DNA of 64,000 bases, taken from Mercenaria mercenaria (taxonomy: Eukaryota; Mollusca; Bivalvia; Venerida; Veneridae). A program made the position numbers and the translations under genes. Positions within the stretch are counted from its first letter, which is position 1. Each line of letters starts with the position of its first letter. Below the pieces are notes generated by a model. That model made no database searches and was not told the origin of the DNA. It saw only the letters and a program-made list of their open reading frames with translations. Below are positions 24,892 to 36,540 of this stretch, one piece after another. The stretch spans positions 26,071,501 through 26,135,500 of the forward strand of contig NC_069365.1 of the NCBI RefSeq assembly GCF_021730395.1, read 5' to 3'.

Positions 24892-26440
24892 TGAAACTGG
24901 AAGGTATCTTAAACACACAAAAAACACCCAAGATTATATTTAACATTTACTAAAACGTAAGCCAGAGTAACGAAACTTGCCATGATGCTTTCATTCAAAA
25001 CTTTCACAAAATGTCCAACATACACCTAGAGGCTGGACATATAGAAGTCGTGTTGACTATTGCCGTGAAATGACCGTTAATTCACATATTTGAAATTCAT
25101 TCATCACACATTTATAGTTACAAACCAACCCAAACCTTTCGATTTAAATGTTGCTTTAAAATATTCAGAATTTAACGATGATATTAAAAACAAAACTTAA
25201 TATCATCGCCAAATTTATTATTGTCAAGCCGCATAATACCTGTGAAATGTTCATGTTATATATCTTTCTATGTAAAGTCACCTTATGATGCAAAAGACAT
25301 CTGTGACGTTTCAAAGCATTAGTGTGTTCATACAGCTACACACCTGGTATGATAACAAAGCTTATGGCTTTAATGAAAATAAAATAAAAGCTAAATGAAA
25401 CAGACTGCAAACAGAAAATGTGTCCATGCATAATGCTTGTAAAATTAGAATCAATAATTGACCTATAGTAAAGAAATTTCTACTTACTAAATAGCCAAAG
25501 AATGTACACGGTTGTTTAATTTCCATGTAAAATTACATGACGGACGATTTACTTCCTTTTTCGGTTTAATGTCGATTTGCTACACGAGTCAAAGTAAACA
25601 GATTATATCTCCGTTACCGAGAAGAAATCGACTTCCATGTATATACCTGTTTGCATACTTTAAAGGTGGTTAATCAGATTTTGAACAAGTAATGGATTTA
25701 TTGAGAAGTTTAACAAATGATCGTTTACACTTAATATCTATTATTATTGCATAGTGCGGCAGTTTTCGTTTGATCTTTGCAGTATGTTAAACATGGTAAC
25801 ACACATTAATACTACAAAATCTGTGCTGATATTTTACAAAACTGTTACGATATATATCAACACAGACATCTCTATAGAGTTTCATTAGGAAAATACTGTT
25901 GTGATATATATCAGCACAGTACAACTGTTCCGATATATATCGCAACACTTTTTCTCTATCGAGGTAATATTGAGCGAGTATACTTTTTTCCTTTCAAAGA
26001 AAAGATGATTTTAGCTTCAATTTACAGTTCACAGCTAGAGAACGAATTATCACAAACACCTACATTTATAAAGTAAAAGAATAAATAAACTAGAATATTT
26101 CAAAAACTCTATAGTTATCGCCAAATTCAGAAGTACATGAAATTATGAAATTCTGAGATTTCTCAAATGTTTCTTTTTCTTTGATTTTTTTTTTACAAAC
26201 AGAACAACATGTCTTACAATATGTTTGGCCAATGAAATGCAAAGATTTAAAACCAATGCAGAAATCTGTTGGATACTTTTATCTGGGGAACACATTTTCT
26301 AAAACAGAAGTTTTAGTTTTCAGTCAGCGAGGCGCAGAAAGGGAATCAAAAGAGTAAAAATAATAATAAACAAATTTAAATGAAAATAATATATAAATTT
26401 TAATGATAGAACTATGCGATGAAACAGTTATAATATGTAA
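24892..26440. other. Upstream region of gene A
   Basis: No further coding exon can be supported. This should hold the gene A promoter and any 5' UTR exon. I see no convincing TATA box or CpG-rich core. Between 25850 and 25950 the word CGATATATATC(A/G) recurs three to four times next to AACAC(A)/CAGCAC, a small inverted/direct repeat cluster of unknown meaning. Confidence 0.35.
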
Positions 26441-26445
26441 TGCTC

Positions 26446-26582
26446 GTGTGTTACGAGGATATATCATAGCTAGGGGTACATCTCGGTATTTTTCTCTGCA
26501 CATATCTACCGGCCTCGACGATATTTGCAGAGAAAAATACCCTCGATATACCCCTAGCTCTGATATATCCTGGTAACACACT
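26446..26582. mobile_element. Foldback element, about 137 bp
   Basis: Left arm GTGTGTTACGAGGATATATC…TAGCTAGGGGTA…TCTCGGTATTTTTCTCTGCA is mirrored by TGCAGAGAAAAATACCCTCGA…TACCCCTAGCTCTGATATATCC…GTAACACAC. The loop is about 25 bp. The arms are roughly 55 bp with few mismatches, so it would form a strong hairpin. Typical of short palindromic MITEs. Confidence 0.85.
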
Positions 26583-27224
26583 CTCACACATACTATAACT
26601 ATTACTTTTTAAGTTGCGGGGGTATTCTTAAAATTTGAATTTAATATCGTGATTGCCCAACAAGGATAGCGTTATCAATTCTAGTATAACTTTTATGTAA
26701 AAATTGAATGAACATAATCTTCCTCATAATTTATATGACAGCAAGTACTATTGTATTGTATTTGTCAAATATTTAGATTAACAAATACTTATTTAGCTGG
26801 TATTATTATTATACCAGATTTATATAGCTGATGTTGTTTTTTAAGGTTTTTATTACATCCCTGTACCTATTTTGTTTGGACAATACAATAAATTAGAAAT
26901 AAGTCAATTCTGATTTCGAAAGCTACACCACTGTTTTAAAACTTGGTTAATACTGTTGAAATATTCAAATATATATTGTATATCAAAATCATATGTAGAA
27001 CAAGACATTGTCTTGAAATCAAGAGAAATAGTTCACTTTTTTAAATAATCTATAATGGGAGTGATTACAAAAGTTACAAAACATATATTTTAAACAGGGA
27101 TTTAAATCTAAGTAATGGTCCTTATTGTTTATTGTATAAAATTCTCACAGAATAAATATCATAAAATATTGCTTGAATATGATTGACCACCTTTGAAAGG
27201 ACAGACAAACTTGTATTTTCGTGG

Positions 27225-28105
27225 AAAAGTCATTTTGTACCGTGGTATGTTACACTAAGCGTAAAATGTCGTACGCTCCAGGTAGGATGTCGTGCAATCA
27301 AGATAAGATATTTTGCGTTTGGTGTAGGATGCTGGGTGCTCCTGATAAGATAGTGTGCAGTCGATATAAGTTAAAATATACGAGTAAAAATGTTATTCGC
27401 TGGAAATAAGTTATTGTGTAATCGAGTTCAGATGTCGTGCCTCGATAAAAGATGTTCTGCTTCGGAAACACGATCAAGTGCTATCGAAATAAGATGCCGT
27501 GCCCTCGAGATAAGATGCCGTGTCCTCGAAATAAGATGTTGTGCGCCGGTGATAGGATAATATGACATGCACACGAGATAAGATTGTGCGTCGAAATGAA
27601 ATATTGTGCGATCGAGATAAAATGTCGTGCCTCGAATTATGATGTCTTTAGTTAGAAATTTGATCTCATGCTGTCGAGATAAGATGTCGTACCTTCTGGT
27701 TAAGATGTCGTGCGTCGGAGGTAAGATGCCGTGCGCTGGAGATAAGATGATGTGCGCTGGTAAAAAGATATTGTGCAATCGAGATAAGATGTCGTGCCTC
27801 GAATTATGATCTCTTGGGTTAGAAATAAGATCTCATGCTGTCGAGAAAAGATGTCGTACCTTCTGGTTAAGATGTCGTGCGTCGGAGGTAAGATGCCATG
27901 CGCTAGAGATAAGATGCACGAGATAAGATGATGTATGCTGGTTATAAGATATTGTGTAATCGAGATAAGCTGTCGTGCTTCGAATTAAAATGTCTTAGGT
28001 TGAAAATAAGATCTCATGCTATCAAAAGAAAATGATTTGCCCTTGAGACAGGATGTTGTGCACTTGAAATAAGATGGTGTGCGCTTTAGATAATTTTTCT
28101 TAAAC
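27225..28105. repeat. Degenerate array of an 18-20 bp unit (GATAAGATGTCGTGCxxTCGA)
   Basis: About 40 diverged copies of an (A)TAAGATG(T/C)(C/T)GTGC-centred word, spaced mostly 18-21 bp apart. Some larger blocks are duplicated: the block GCTGTCGAGATAAGATGTCG…GAGGTAAGATGCC occurs at about 27670-27735 and 27836-27900. Both strands are open over several hundred bases because the unit lacks stops in some frames. No gene is inferred. Confidence 0.75.
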
Positions 28106-28559
28106 AAAAGGGTCTTAGATCAATCAATTGACTTTCCAATCTCAGACAGATATAAATACACATTTTGAGGAATGTCAAGACCACTTGCAACCATATCTTT
28201 TAACTTATCAAATAGGAATGTTAAGTATAAGTAACACTATTTTAAGTATAAGTAATCTGATAAAATGATAAAACTGTATGCCCGATAATACTCTATAAAA
28301 CAAAAAAAATATTTGAGTATCGCTACTGATTTGGCAGTTGTAGTTGTAAAACTGTAATTAAAGAATTCATTCTATATTATAACAGGTTAATGAAGGTATT
28401 AAAATGTTTCATGGATAACATAAATGTAAACTGGTTAAACAAGATCAATCAGTCAAAATAATGGTACAGTTTGTAACAAATTGAGACAGTGTACATGTCT
28501 GACAATTGACTACGCCACATTGTTTTACTATAAAGTAATAATGGTACAACACATAAGCC

Positions 28560-31500
28560 ATGAACCTCGGGTTGCTCAGTGAACACAATGCTCACCCATC
28601 TTCCGCAATACCAGTAGCTTCAGTGATTCAGTGGATTGCATCCAGTGAAATGTTTGGTAATTTTCTTCATGAATTTACATCAGACATTACCTGTCGTTCA
28701 TCTGTAAAGTATACCTACACTAGAGATCAATTGTTGAATATTGGATATACAGTATCAAACAATGGCGGATTAGGAAAATTAGACCTTGCGGCATACAGGA
28801 TTATAAACTTACACAATTTATCCTGTAAAAAGAAAACGCATAGAAGTAAACGAGGTAACACTAAAAGTAAAATATTCCTAAGCAAAATGGTATCAACTCT
28901 AAAAATGTGATATACCCTAAGAAATACAATTAGTATAAAATATACGCGAACATGTATCGTGCATTACTCTGAACTGTAGATCTGTTGTGAGCAAAGATGA
29001 TTGTGTGGACCAATACCTCAGGGATGAGAAAATAGATTTTGCTCTTTTGACCGAAACTTGGTACTAGGATGAGTTACAGCATCAGTTTGAAACTTCTGAC
29101 TTGAACCAGAATGGATATAAATTAAGAGTAAGAAATAGAAAACATCAAAAAGGCGGTGGTGTTGCGATCACTTGTAGAAACACGATCAATATGCAAAGGA
29201 TAACTCACAGCACTGTTCGAAACTTTGAATATGGTATTTGGAAACTCGTTTTCAAAATTTAACCATACACGTAGTGGGTGTGTATAAACCTCCGGCCCTA
29301 TCGACTGGTAATCAGTTCGTTGCTGAATTTTTTGATCTCATCGAAAATATTTTACCACATTATGACACTTTACTTATAATGGGAGTTTCAACTAGCAAAT
29401 AAACGATGACATCAGTTCTATTACAAACATCAAGGACTTCTCGTAGCAATGGGCCTGGAACAACACGTTGATTTCAGTAATCATACAGGCGGACATAGCT
29501 TGGATCTAATCATAACTGAGTCACTTAATGGTGTTCATGTAGAGAAATGTGAACCAGGACCATTTTACCTGATCACTGTGTTGTTGTTATAGATGTTAAA
29601 AAAGAGACGATTACTAGTAGGAGCGTGTCATTTAAAACTTTTAGAATTAGAACGAATCAGAACTATTCAGTGCAATAAACGTTGATTCACAGAATATAGA
29701 CAAGTTTGAATCGGAAATGGAGGATGTCATGAATAAGCAAGCTCCTCTAAAAGAAAAAAACTATAATTCAGAGAGCACCCAAACTGTGGTTCAATAAAAA
29801 ATTGCAACACCTAAAGCAACAAGTTAGAAAGTCCGAGCGTACATGGGGGCGTTATGGTAGAACAGATCAGTTTGTGTCGTATAAACAAGAAAGAAATGAA
29901 TACAATTTTGAGATAAAACGTCAAAAGAGAAAACACTCAGCAGAAAGATAGAGAATACTAAAGGTGTTTCCAAGACTCTACATGATTGGTATCTGAGCTA
30001 ACTGGTACCTCATCTGAAAACCCACTGCCTCTTATAATAATATTGGCCGAAAACTTTGATGACTTTTTCATGGTAAAAATCTCAAGAAGATACGTCAATC
30101 CCTAAATGAATACCAAACGTTTGAACCTCAAGTTAAGAATGTACAAAATTTAAAAAAATTTAGTGAACTGACTCAAGATGAAGCGAAAATCTCACTTATG
30201 AATTGAATACTACGTCTCCAGAGTTAGATATTTTGCCAACCCGTACATGTAGATGAACTTCTCTCTAGTATCACTAAATTGGTGAATTTCTCATTACACA
30301 AGGTGTTTTCCCTCTGAAATACAAACAAGCAGTTGTTAGACCTCTGCTAAACTAAGCCGGTCTTGAACTAGAACTTTCCAATTATCGTGCTGTGAGTAAT
30401 TTATCATTTCTATCAAAACTTATTTAGAAAGCTGTTGTTTACAGATTAAGCAAAGTTGTTTACAGATTAAGCAAACATGTAAATCAAAACAGTCTTTTGC
30501 CTAAAAATCAGTCTGCATACAGGAAATACCATTCCTGTGAATCGGCGCTACTTCGGTTGGTCAATGATCTTCTAAGTGGTATGGAGAAAAAAGGAGGTCA
30601 CAGCCCTTATTGCGATTGACTTAAGTGCGGCTTTTGACACTATCGATCACGACATTCTTCTAGATGTCCTAAAAGCACAATATGGCGTCTGTGATACAGC
30701 TCTTCAAAGGACAGACTCCTATTTAAGGCCTGGTACATGTAAGATTAACATCAACAATGTATATTCAACAGACCGCCATCTTGAATGCAGTGTGCCCCAG
30801 GGCAGTTGCCTTGGTTCTTGACTGTATCTCATCTATGCTGGGATTATTTTGATGTCATTTCAAAATCCATATCAGTCTACGGTTTTGCTGATGATCATAG
30901 AGCAAATAAAAGCTTTCGTCCTACATCTGTTCCCGTAGAATCACAAGCGATTGGAGACCTTGAAAGGTGCGCAGTTATAATCAATGACTGGATGAATAGA
31001 AACAAACTGAAAATGAACACTTCCAAAACTGAATTTATTATGTTTGGTAGCAGACCTCAGTTGAACAAATGTTTTACAAATTCAGTTAACACTGCTGGTG
31101 ATGATGTTAAACGTGAAAGCACAATTAGATCTCGGTGCATTTCTTGACGAAACCTTGATCTTTAAAAACCATGTAAATCGCAAATGTCGTACAGCCATGT
31201 TGAATTACCTACGAATTAAGAACATCCGAAAAACGTAACAAAGCAGCCAGTGAAATTTTAGTTTTGTCTCTTGTAGTTATTTCACATCTGGATTATAACA
31301 ATGTCATACTGTATGGTGTAGCTAACTGTGAGGTGCGTTAGATGCAACGTATTCAAAACATGTGCGCAAAAACTGTGCTTAACAGGAGGAAGTTTGACAG
31401 TTCTAAACAAGCATTGTATCACTTACATTGGTTGCCGGTGAAAGCAAGAATTGAGTTCAAGATACTTTCTTTCATGTATAGCGGTCACACTGGCAGAGCA

Positions 31501-31870
31501 CCTCTATATTTAACAGAATTGCTTATTCCCTAGTAGACAAGGTTTGAGATCGTCTGAAAATTCTGAGTGTCGTTATGTTGTTCCATACAACAAGTGTAAA
31601 ACATTCAATGATAGAAGTTTCTGTACTATTGGTCCAGAAACTATGGAATGAACTGCCGTTAGAACTACGCAAAAGTAAATCACTTGACACATTCAAAAAA
31701 AATCTTAAGACACCGTACTTTAGAGATTGTTTTAATTTTTTTTTATAACTGTTTATCATGCGAAAACAGCTGGTGATACTTCTTAAGGTATTAGGCCATT
31801 TTTTCTCTTATTTTCCTTTTTTCTAGTACTTTGTACTTCTTTCAAGACTACTTATTGATTTATTGTACAA
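28560..31870 (+). mobile_element. Broken non-LTR retrotransposon (LINE), CR1/L2-like
   Basis: The order of parts fits a CR1/L2/Daphne-type LINE. At 28560-28910 the N-terminal part has YTRDQLLNIG. At 28960-29640 the apurinic endonuclease has LNCRSVVSK, TETW and GGGVAI; an in-frame TAG follows TETWY. At 30500-31150 the reverse transcriptase has AYRKYHSCESALLRL, IAIDLSAAFDTIDHDILL, CSVPQGSCLGS and FADDH. At 31340-31760 the C-terminal thumb has YHLHWLPVKARIEFKILSF and GRAPLYL. There are several frameshifts and stops, so it cannot be active. A 21-bp stretch (about 30432-30475, GTTGTTTACAGATTAAGCAA) is duplicated inside the reverse transcriptase. It lies between gene A and the orphan exon. Confidence 0.9.
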
Positions 31871-33130
31871 AAATGGAAAAAAAAGTATTTGTTAAGCGAT
31901 TTCTTGCTGTTAAAAGTGAATTTAACAGAAGGGATAGGGTTAGACATCTTTAAAAATACTGAGTTACATGCGGTACAAGTTGTCTATTTTGCCTTCTTTC
32001 TTTCGATTACATATTTTGGAAGAAATGTAAGTAGGTTTTACTTTTACCCTAAGGAAGTGAGAAAAATTCAAAACAGACCCGCAGGATTTAACCTTAATTT
32101 TTCAGTGTTTGAGTTAGAATTATGTCTCATTTAATCCGTTTACTCGAGGCGCCCTAGAAAAATTGATATTGACAGTTTTATTTTAAGTTTTAAAATTGTT
32201 TACCAATAGTTTGATGCTTCTTTTATCATACTGAAGAATTGGGTAAAAATCGATTCTATTATCTTTCCTTGTTTATCGAGATCAACACTATACGTAGTTG
32301 TCTTTCTTAGATTGTCTAGCTGAATATCGATCACTATCAGATATTTTAGCGAGTGTTGCAAACCGTTATGGTTCGGCTATCTCCGCTTATCATATCACGG
32401 GAGGTGCCGATCATAAATAACTAGGATACTGTAAAAACGTGGGAAGGGGGAATTTATTTTACACCAATTTTAAGTACCGGTAAAATAACAACAACTAATA
32501 TAGTCATCTTTATATTTACAAGGTTACATACAATGTAACAATTTGGTTTAATTCTGTTTTTCATTAATGTAAAATACAGAACGGAAAAATAGGAGACATT
32601 ATGTTATTTTATTATTTTATTTTGCATGGTATATAAAATATGATCAATCATTTTCAATTATAATAATAGATGTGAAATACGTTTTTGTTTTTTGTTTTTT
32701 TTTTGTTACATTCAATGGAATTTTAATTGAAATGAAAATTTAATTAATTAATCAATTATTTGTATTTAATCATATTTAATGTGCCAAAACTAATTTTGCT
32801 ATGTAATGAACATTTGAAAAAACATATTGTCATACACTATTAACACTTATAAAATAAAAACCAGAAAAACAAACTAACAAATATACTTTACGATGTAAAA
32901 TGTATCTATTTATGACACCAGGGCCTGTTTAATAGGAAGTGTGACCTATTTGCCCCCGAGCCAGTCATTACGTAATAAAGTATGTACGAATTATGAATTC
33001 CCAAAGTTTCTCAAAGGTTACTGACTGACTGATTTAATAAATGTCAGATTTTTAAAGTCTTTTAAGAAAGATTTAAGATAATGTGACATTGATGTAGTAG
33101 AAAGATTATTCATAATAATTATCACGTATA
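31870..33130. other. Non-coding AT-rich interval after the LINE
   Basis: Contains only short chance frames, poly-T/A tracts near 32690-32760 (a (TTAA)-rich stretch) and no repeat I can name. Confidence 0.4.
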
Positions 33131-33131
33131 T

Positions 33132-34553
33132 TAGGTTACAGACCACCAATTGTTTTCCCATAGACTTACATTGTAACATTATGGCGTGTACGGCCTTCCA
33201 TACATCGAAACATGTATATCTAATTACAAGTTTTTCAAGAACTATCCTAGTTCTACCAAAATATCGGACGAAAAACATATGAATAGTGATACTTTATTTA
33301 AGTAATTTTCGTGTGAATGAGATGACCCCCTGTTTACATCATTGACATGGCGGGAGAAATTCGTTTGATAAAACTTTTTTTCAATACACATAAAATGTAG
33401 CAAATTTTGTCAAAATGTATAATAAAATACTGTAAATGCAGTGAAAAAATATCAATTTTGAAAAAATAATCACTTCCTGGGTTTGTTTACATGACTGACC
33501 AATCAGAACGCACAGACGTTACCTTATTCCCAGGTATACACTTACCTCATTCCCAGTAAGTTCCCTGTACTTTTTTGAATTGGTGGTCTCTAACCTATAG
33601 ATGAATGTTTCGTGTCACATTTTCCAATTTTACAGTGATATTGTGAAACATGATCCAATACCAGATGTCTTACAAAGTTTCATCAAGAAATGTTCAGTTT
33701 TAAGAAAGATATGGACAGTTTACTGAGGTCACCCCCGTCGATTTATATGCCCAGACTCGGTCCCTGTCGTCGTCAAATTGCAATTTTTCGTGAAAATTTC
33801 ACTTATCTGCATTTGATTTCACTTGGAAGCTGAAAAACGATTCATTCCGTAAGAAATAGAAATAAGGTCTAATAATTTTGATCATTCTCTAACATTACAG
33901 AGATAAAAATGATCCTTTTTCGCCCAATAGCTCAGATAAAAATGGGCACACCTGTTAAAAAAAGAGGCCAAAATTTAACAAAAATCAAATTTCACGTTTA
34001 TTTTTGCACGAAAACGTCTTTCTACATCATTTACAACAGATTTGTGGCCATTTACATTACCTGTGATGGCTTCCAACGAAAGTCATGTTTCAGCTCTATT
34101 ATAGGTTAGAGACCACCAATTGTTTTCCCATAGACTTACATTGTAACATTATGGCGTGTACGGCCTTCCATACATCGAAACATGTATATCTAATTATAAG
34201 TTTTTCAAGAACTATCCTAGTTCTACCAAAATATCGGACGAAAAACATATGAATAGTGATACTTTATTTAAGTAATTTTCGTGTGAATGAGATGACCCCC
34301 TGTTTACATCATTGACATGGCGGGAGAAATTCGTTTGATAAAACTTTTTTTCAATACACATAAAATGTAGCAAATTTTGTCAAAATGTATAATAAAATAC
34401 TGTAAATGCAGTGAAAAAATATCAATTTTGAAAAAAATAATCACTTCCTGGGTTTGTTTACATGACTGACCAATCAGAACGCACAGACGTTACCTTATTC
34501 CCAGGTATACACTTACCTCATTCCCAGTAAGTTCCCTGTACTTTTCTGAATTG
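33132..34553. mobile_element. Inverted-repeat element (468 bp) duplicated in tandem, 970-bp period
   Basis: Copy 1 (33132-33599) opens TAGGTTACAGACCACCAATT and closes AATTGGTGGTCTCTAACCTA, a 20-bp terminal inverted repeat with one mismatch. After 502 bp of other sequence, copy 2 (34102-34553) begins TAGGTTAGAGACCACCAATT and is about 99% identical, but it stops just inside the right terminal repeat (…CTGAATTG). No protein is encoded, so it is a MITE-like, non-autonomous DNA transposon. The near-identity shows that the duplication is recent. Confidence 0.85.
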
Positions 34554-34931
34554 TAGGTATTTAAAATATCCCCATTAGGTACCCGCATCAAATGAGTTTG
34601 CAAAAGAGCTTCGAATTAGCGAAAGTCTGTCTGTCATTAGATTTTATTAGGTTATGTGTTGGACGTATATATTTAAAGTAAACACATCATATATACTGAC
34701 AGAAGAAAGCTTGTAAATATCAATTATAAATTGATCCATGATGTAGCCAGAATTCATAACAGGCCAAAACATGTTTACTTGAGTTTTCATATACTTTATC
34801 ACAGTAACATAGTTAGAAATGAAGGCACAAGCAGTGGTTAAAACGTTCATTAGCGAAGAAATGAACTTTAGAATCTAACAGAACAAAAATACAAAAATGT
34901 AGTAACAAATAGTTCTCCCTTATTGGTTTAC

Positions 34932-35041
34932 CTTTTCTATTTTTTCTGACAGATGCTTTTCGACTAGCTTTTTGGCATCCATAATGATTTTCTTTTGTTC
35001 TTTTTGAAGCAGTTCTTCGAAGTTTGATACAAGTTTAATTT
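34932..35041 (-). pseudogene. Orphan Mieap-family exon (third, degraded copy?)
   Basis: Minus-strand translation IKLVSNFEELLQKEQKKIIM…AKKLVEKHLSEKIEK matches gene A exon 18 (RMKLESDFELLRKEQKKTIM…) and gene B exon 56673-56780. The donor (AAAAG|gtaaac) is intact, and all 36 codons are open. The acceptor side is off: after tttttcaag two extra bases precede the frame, whereas both paralogs splice here in phase 0. No companion exons are visible within several kb on either side. It is best read as the remnant of a third gene copy broken up by transposons; a very divergent functional exon of another transcript is the alternative. Confidence 0.75.
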
Positions 35042-35639
35042 CTTGAAAAAAAGTTAATTTCACGACATTACCCTATTTTGGTTACATCTATAAGACCATC
35101 ATATAGAAGAAACGTAAACAATATATGTTTTTTTTCACAAAAAGATATTGTTATATATGTGAATTCAAATGTTAACGTTATTTGTTTATGCATTAGCTAT
35201 GGCTTTGATTATGTAGTTGCTTTAATAAGCTATGGGATTTCCCCACACTATTTGTAGTATTAATGTATAGAACACAGTCGGATAGTTTTAATATATGCAT
35301 ATGATAAATACTGTCACTGTTGCAAACCAGAGAAAATATCATTTTTATTTTTCACTGGAATGGAACTACATCTAAATGCGAAAAATAAATGATAAAGAAA
35401 CGGAAAATATACTTCAATAAAGATATAAACACAAATATAAAGATATACACTCCGCTGTCTTAACATGTAAAATAATACTGATATGAAATGCACCTACTTT
35501 AAACATTTTTCAGCAGAAATCTAGTGACGTCATTACGTTGTTGCGCAATTCATGTGACGTTGCGCGGGTAAAATAAGTACAATTAGGTGAAAACATTGAA
35601 AACAGATAAAATAGGCCATCCTATTAATCTAGTGAATGA

Positions 35640-36540
35640 TACTTCGGTCTCTTTATAACTGTTCTATTTTTACCTCTAGCGGTCCTTTGAAGGAGCCAAT
35701 AGCCCCCATTTGCAAATATTTGGGAAGGGACCTTATAATGATACAGACCCTGTGTGATGCAGATGCACTCAGTGGTTAATGAGAAACTGTTTAAAAGTAT
35801 AAATACATTTAGCTCTGGTGGTTCCAAAGAGGGAACTACGAGCCCCCTTTGAATAAGTTTTACAATGTTTGGTGAAGATCCATCAAGCTGTTCACGAGAC
35901 GAAGTCGTTTAAAGATACATAATTTTCTACTTGTAAATTTGGCGGCTCCTAAAACGGACTAGGTGCCTCCGTTTGAAAATCTTTAGAAGCAGAACTTACA
36001 ATGATGCTGCAGAAAATGTTTGATGAAGATCCATCAATCAGTTCATGTGAAAAGACATTTAAAGATATATCTATTTCTAGCTCCAGTGTCCCTCAATAGA
36101 AGCAAAGCGCTCTCATCTGAACAAGTTTTAGAGGAGCTATAGAGCAAGTTTGATGAAGATCCATCCAGCGGTTCATGAGAAGAAGAATTTTGAAGGTATT
36201 TCTATTTAGTATTTACTCTAGCGGCTCCTGAAAAACGTAAAACGCCCCCCTCCCCCTATATGAACAAACTTAACAGAAGACTTTACATTGATGCTAAGGA
36301 TCAAATTTGTTGAAAATCTTTCCGGCGGTTAATGAAAAGATGTCGTTTAAAGATATTTCTACTTTTAGCTCTAGCGGCCCCTACAACGGGTCGGGTGCTC
36401 CTATTGAATGGATTTTGGAACTTAAAAGAATGCTAGATCAAGTATAATGAAAATCTATGAAGCGGTTCAAGAGAAGAAGTCGTTTAAATGTTTTTCTATT
36501 TTTAGCTTTTAGCCTTTAAAAGAGGACCAAGCTGAAACAT
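35640..36540. repeat. Tandem-unit element C (about 145-bp units, TTTTAGCTCTAGCGG)
   Basis: About six diverged units share TTTTTAGCTCTAGCGGYCCCT, GAACAAGTTTTAGAGGA, TTACAATGATGCT, GTTTGATGAAGATCCATCAAG and CGGTTCATGAGAAGAAGTCG. A sister block with the same words lies at 55020-55480. Non-coding, between the orphan exon and the next array, to which it is joined directly. Confidence 0.65.

Noticed and set aside
27428-27778. 116-residue minus-strand protein rich in HDILSR-like repeats
   Set aside because: Translation of the 18-20 bp array; the opposite strand is equally open.
33909-34109. Small protein in the spacer of the duplicated inverted-repeat element
   Set aside because: 66 residues with no homology, overlapping the start of copy 2; most likely chance.
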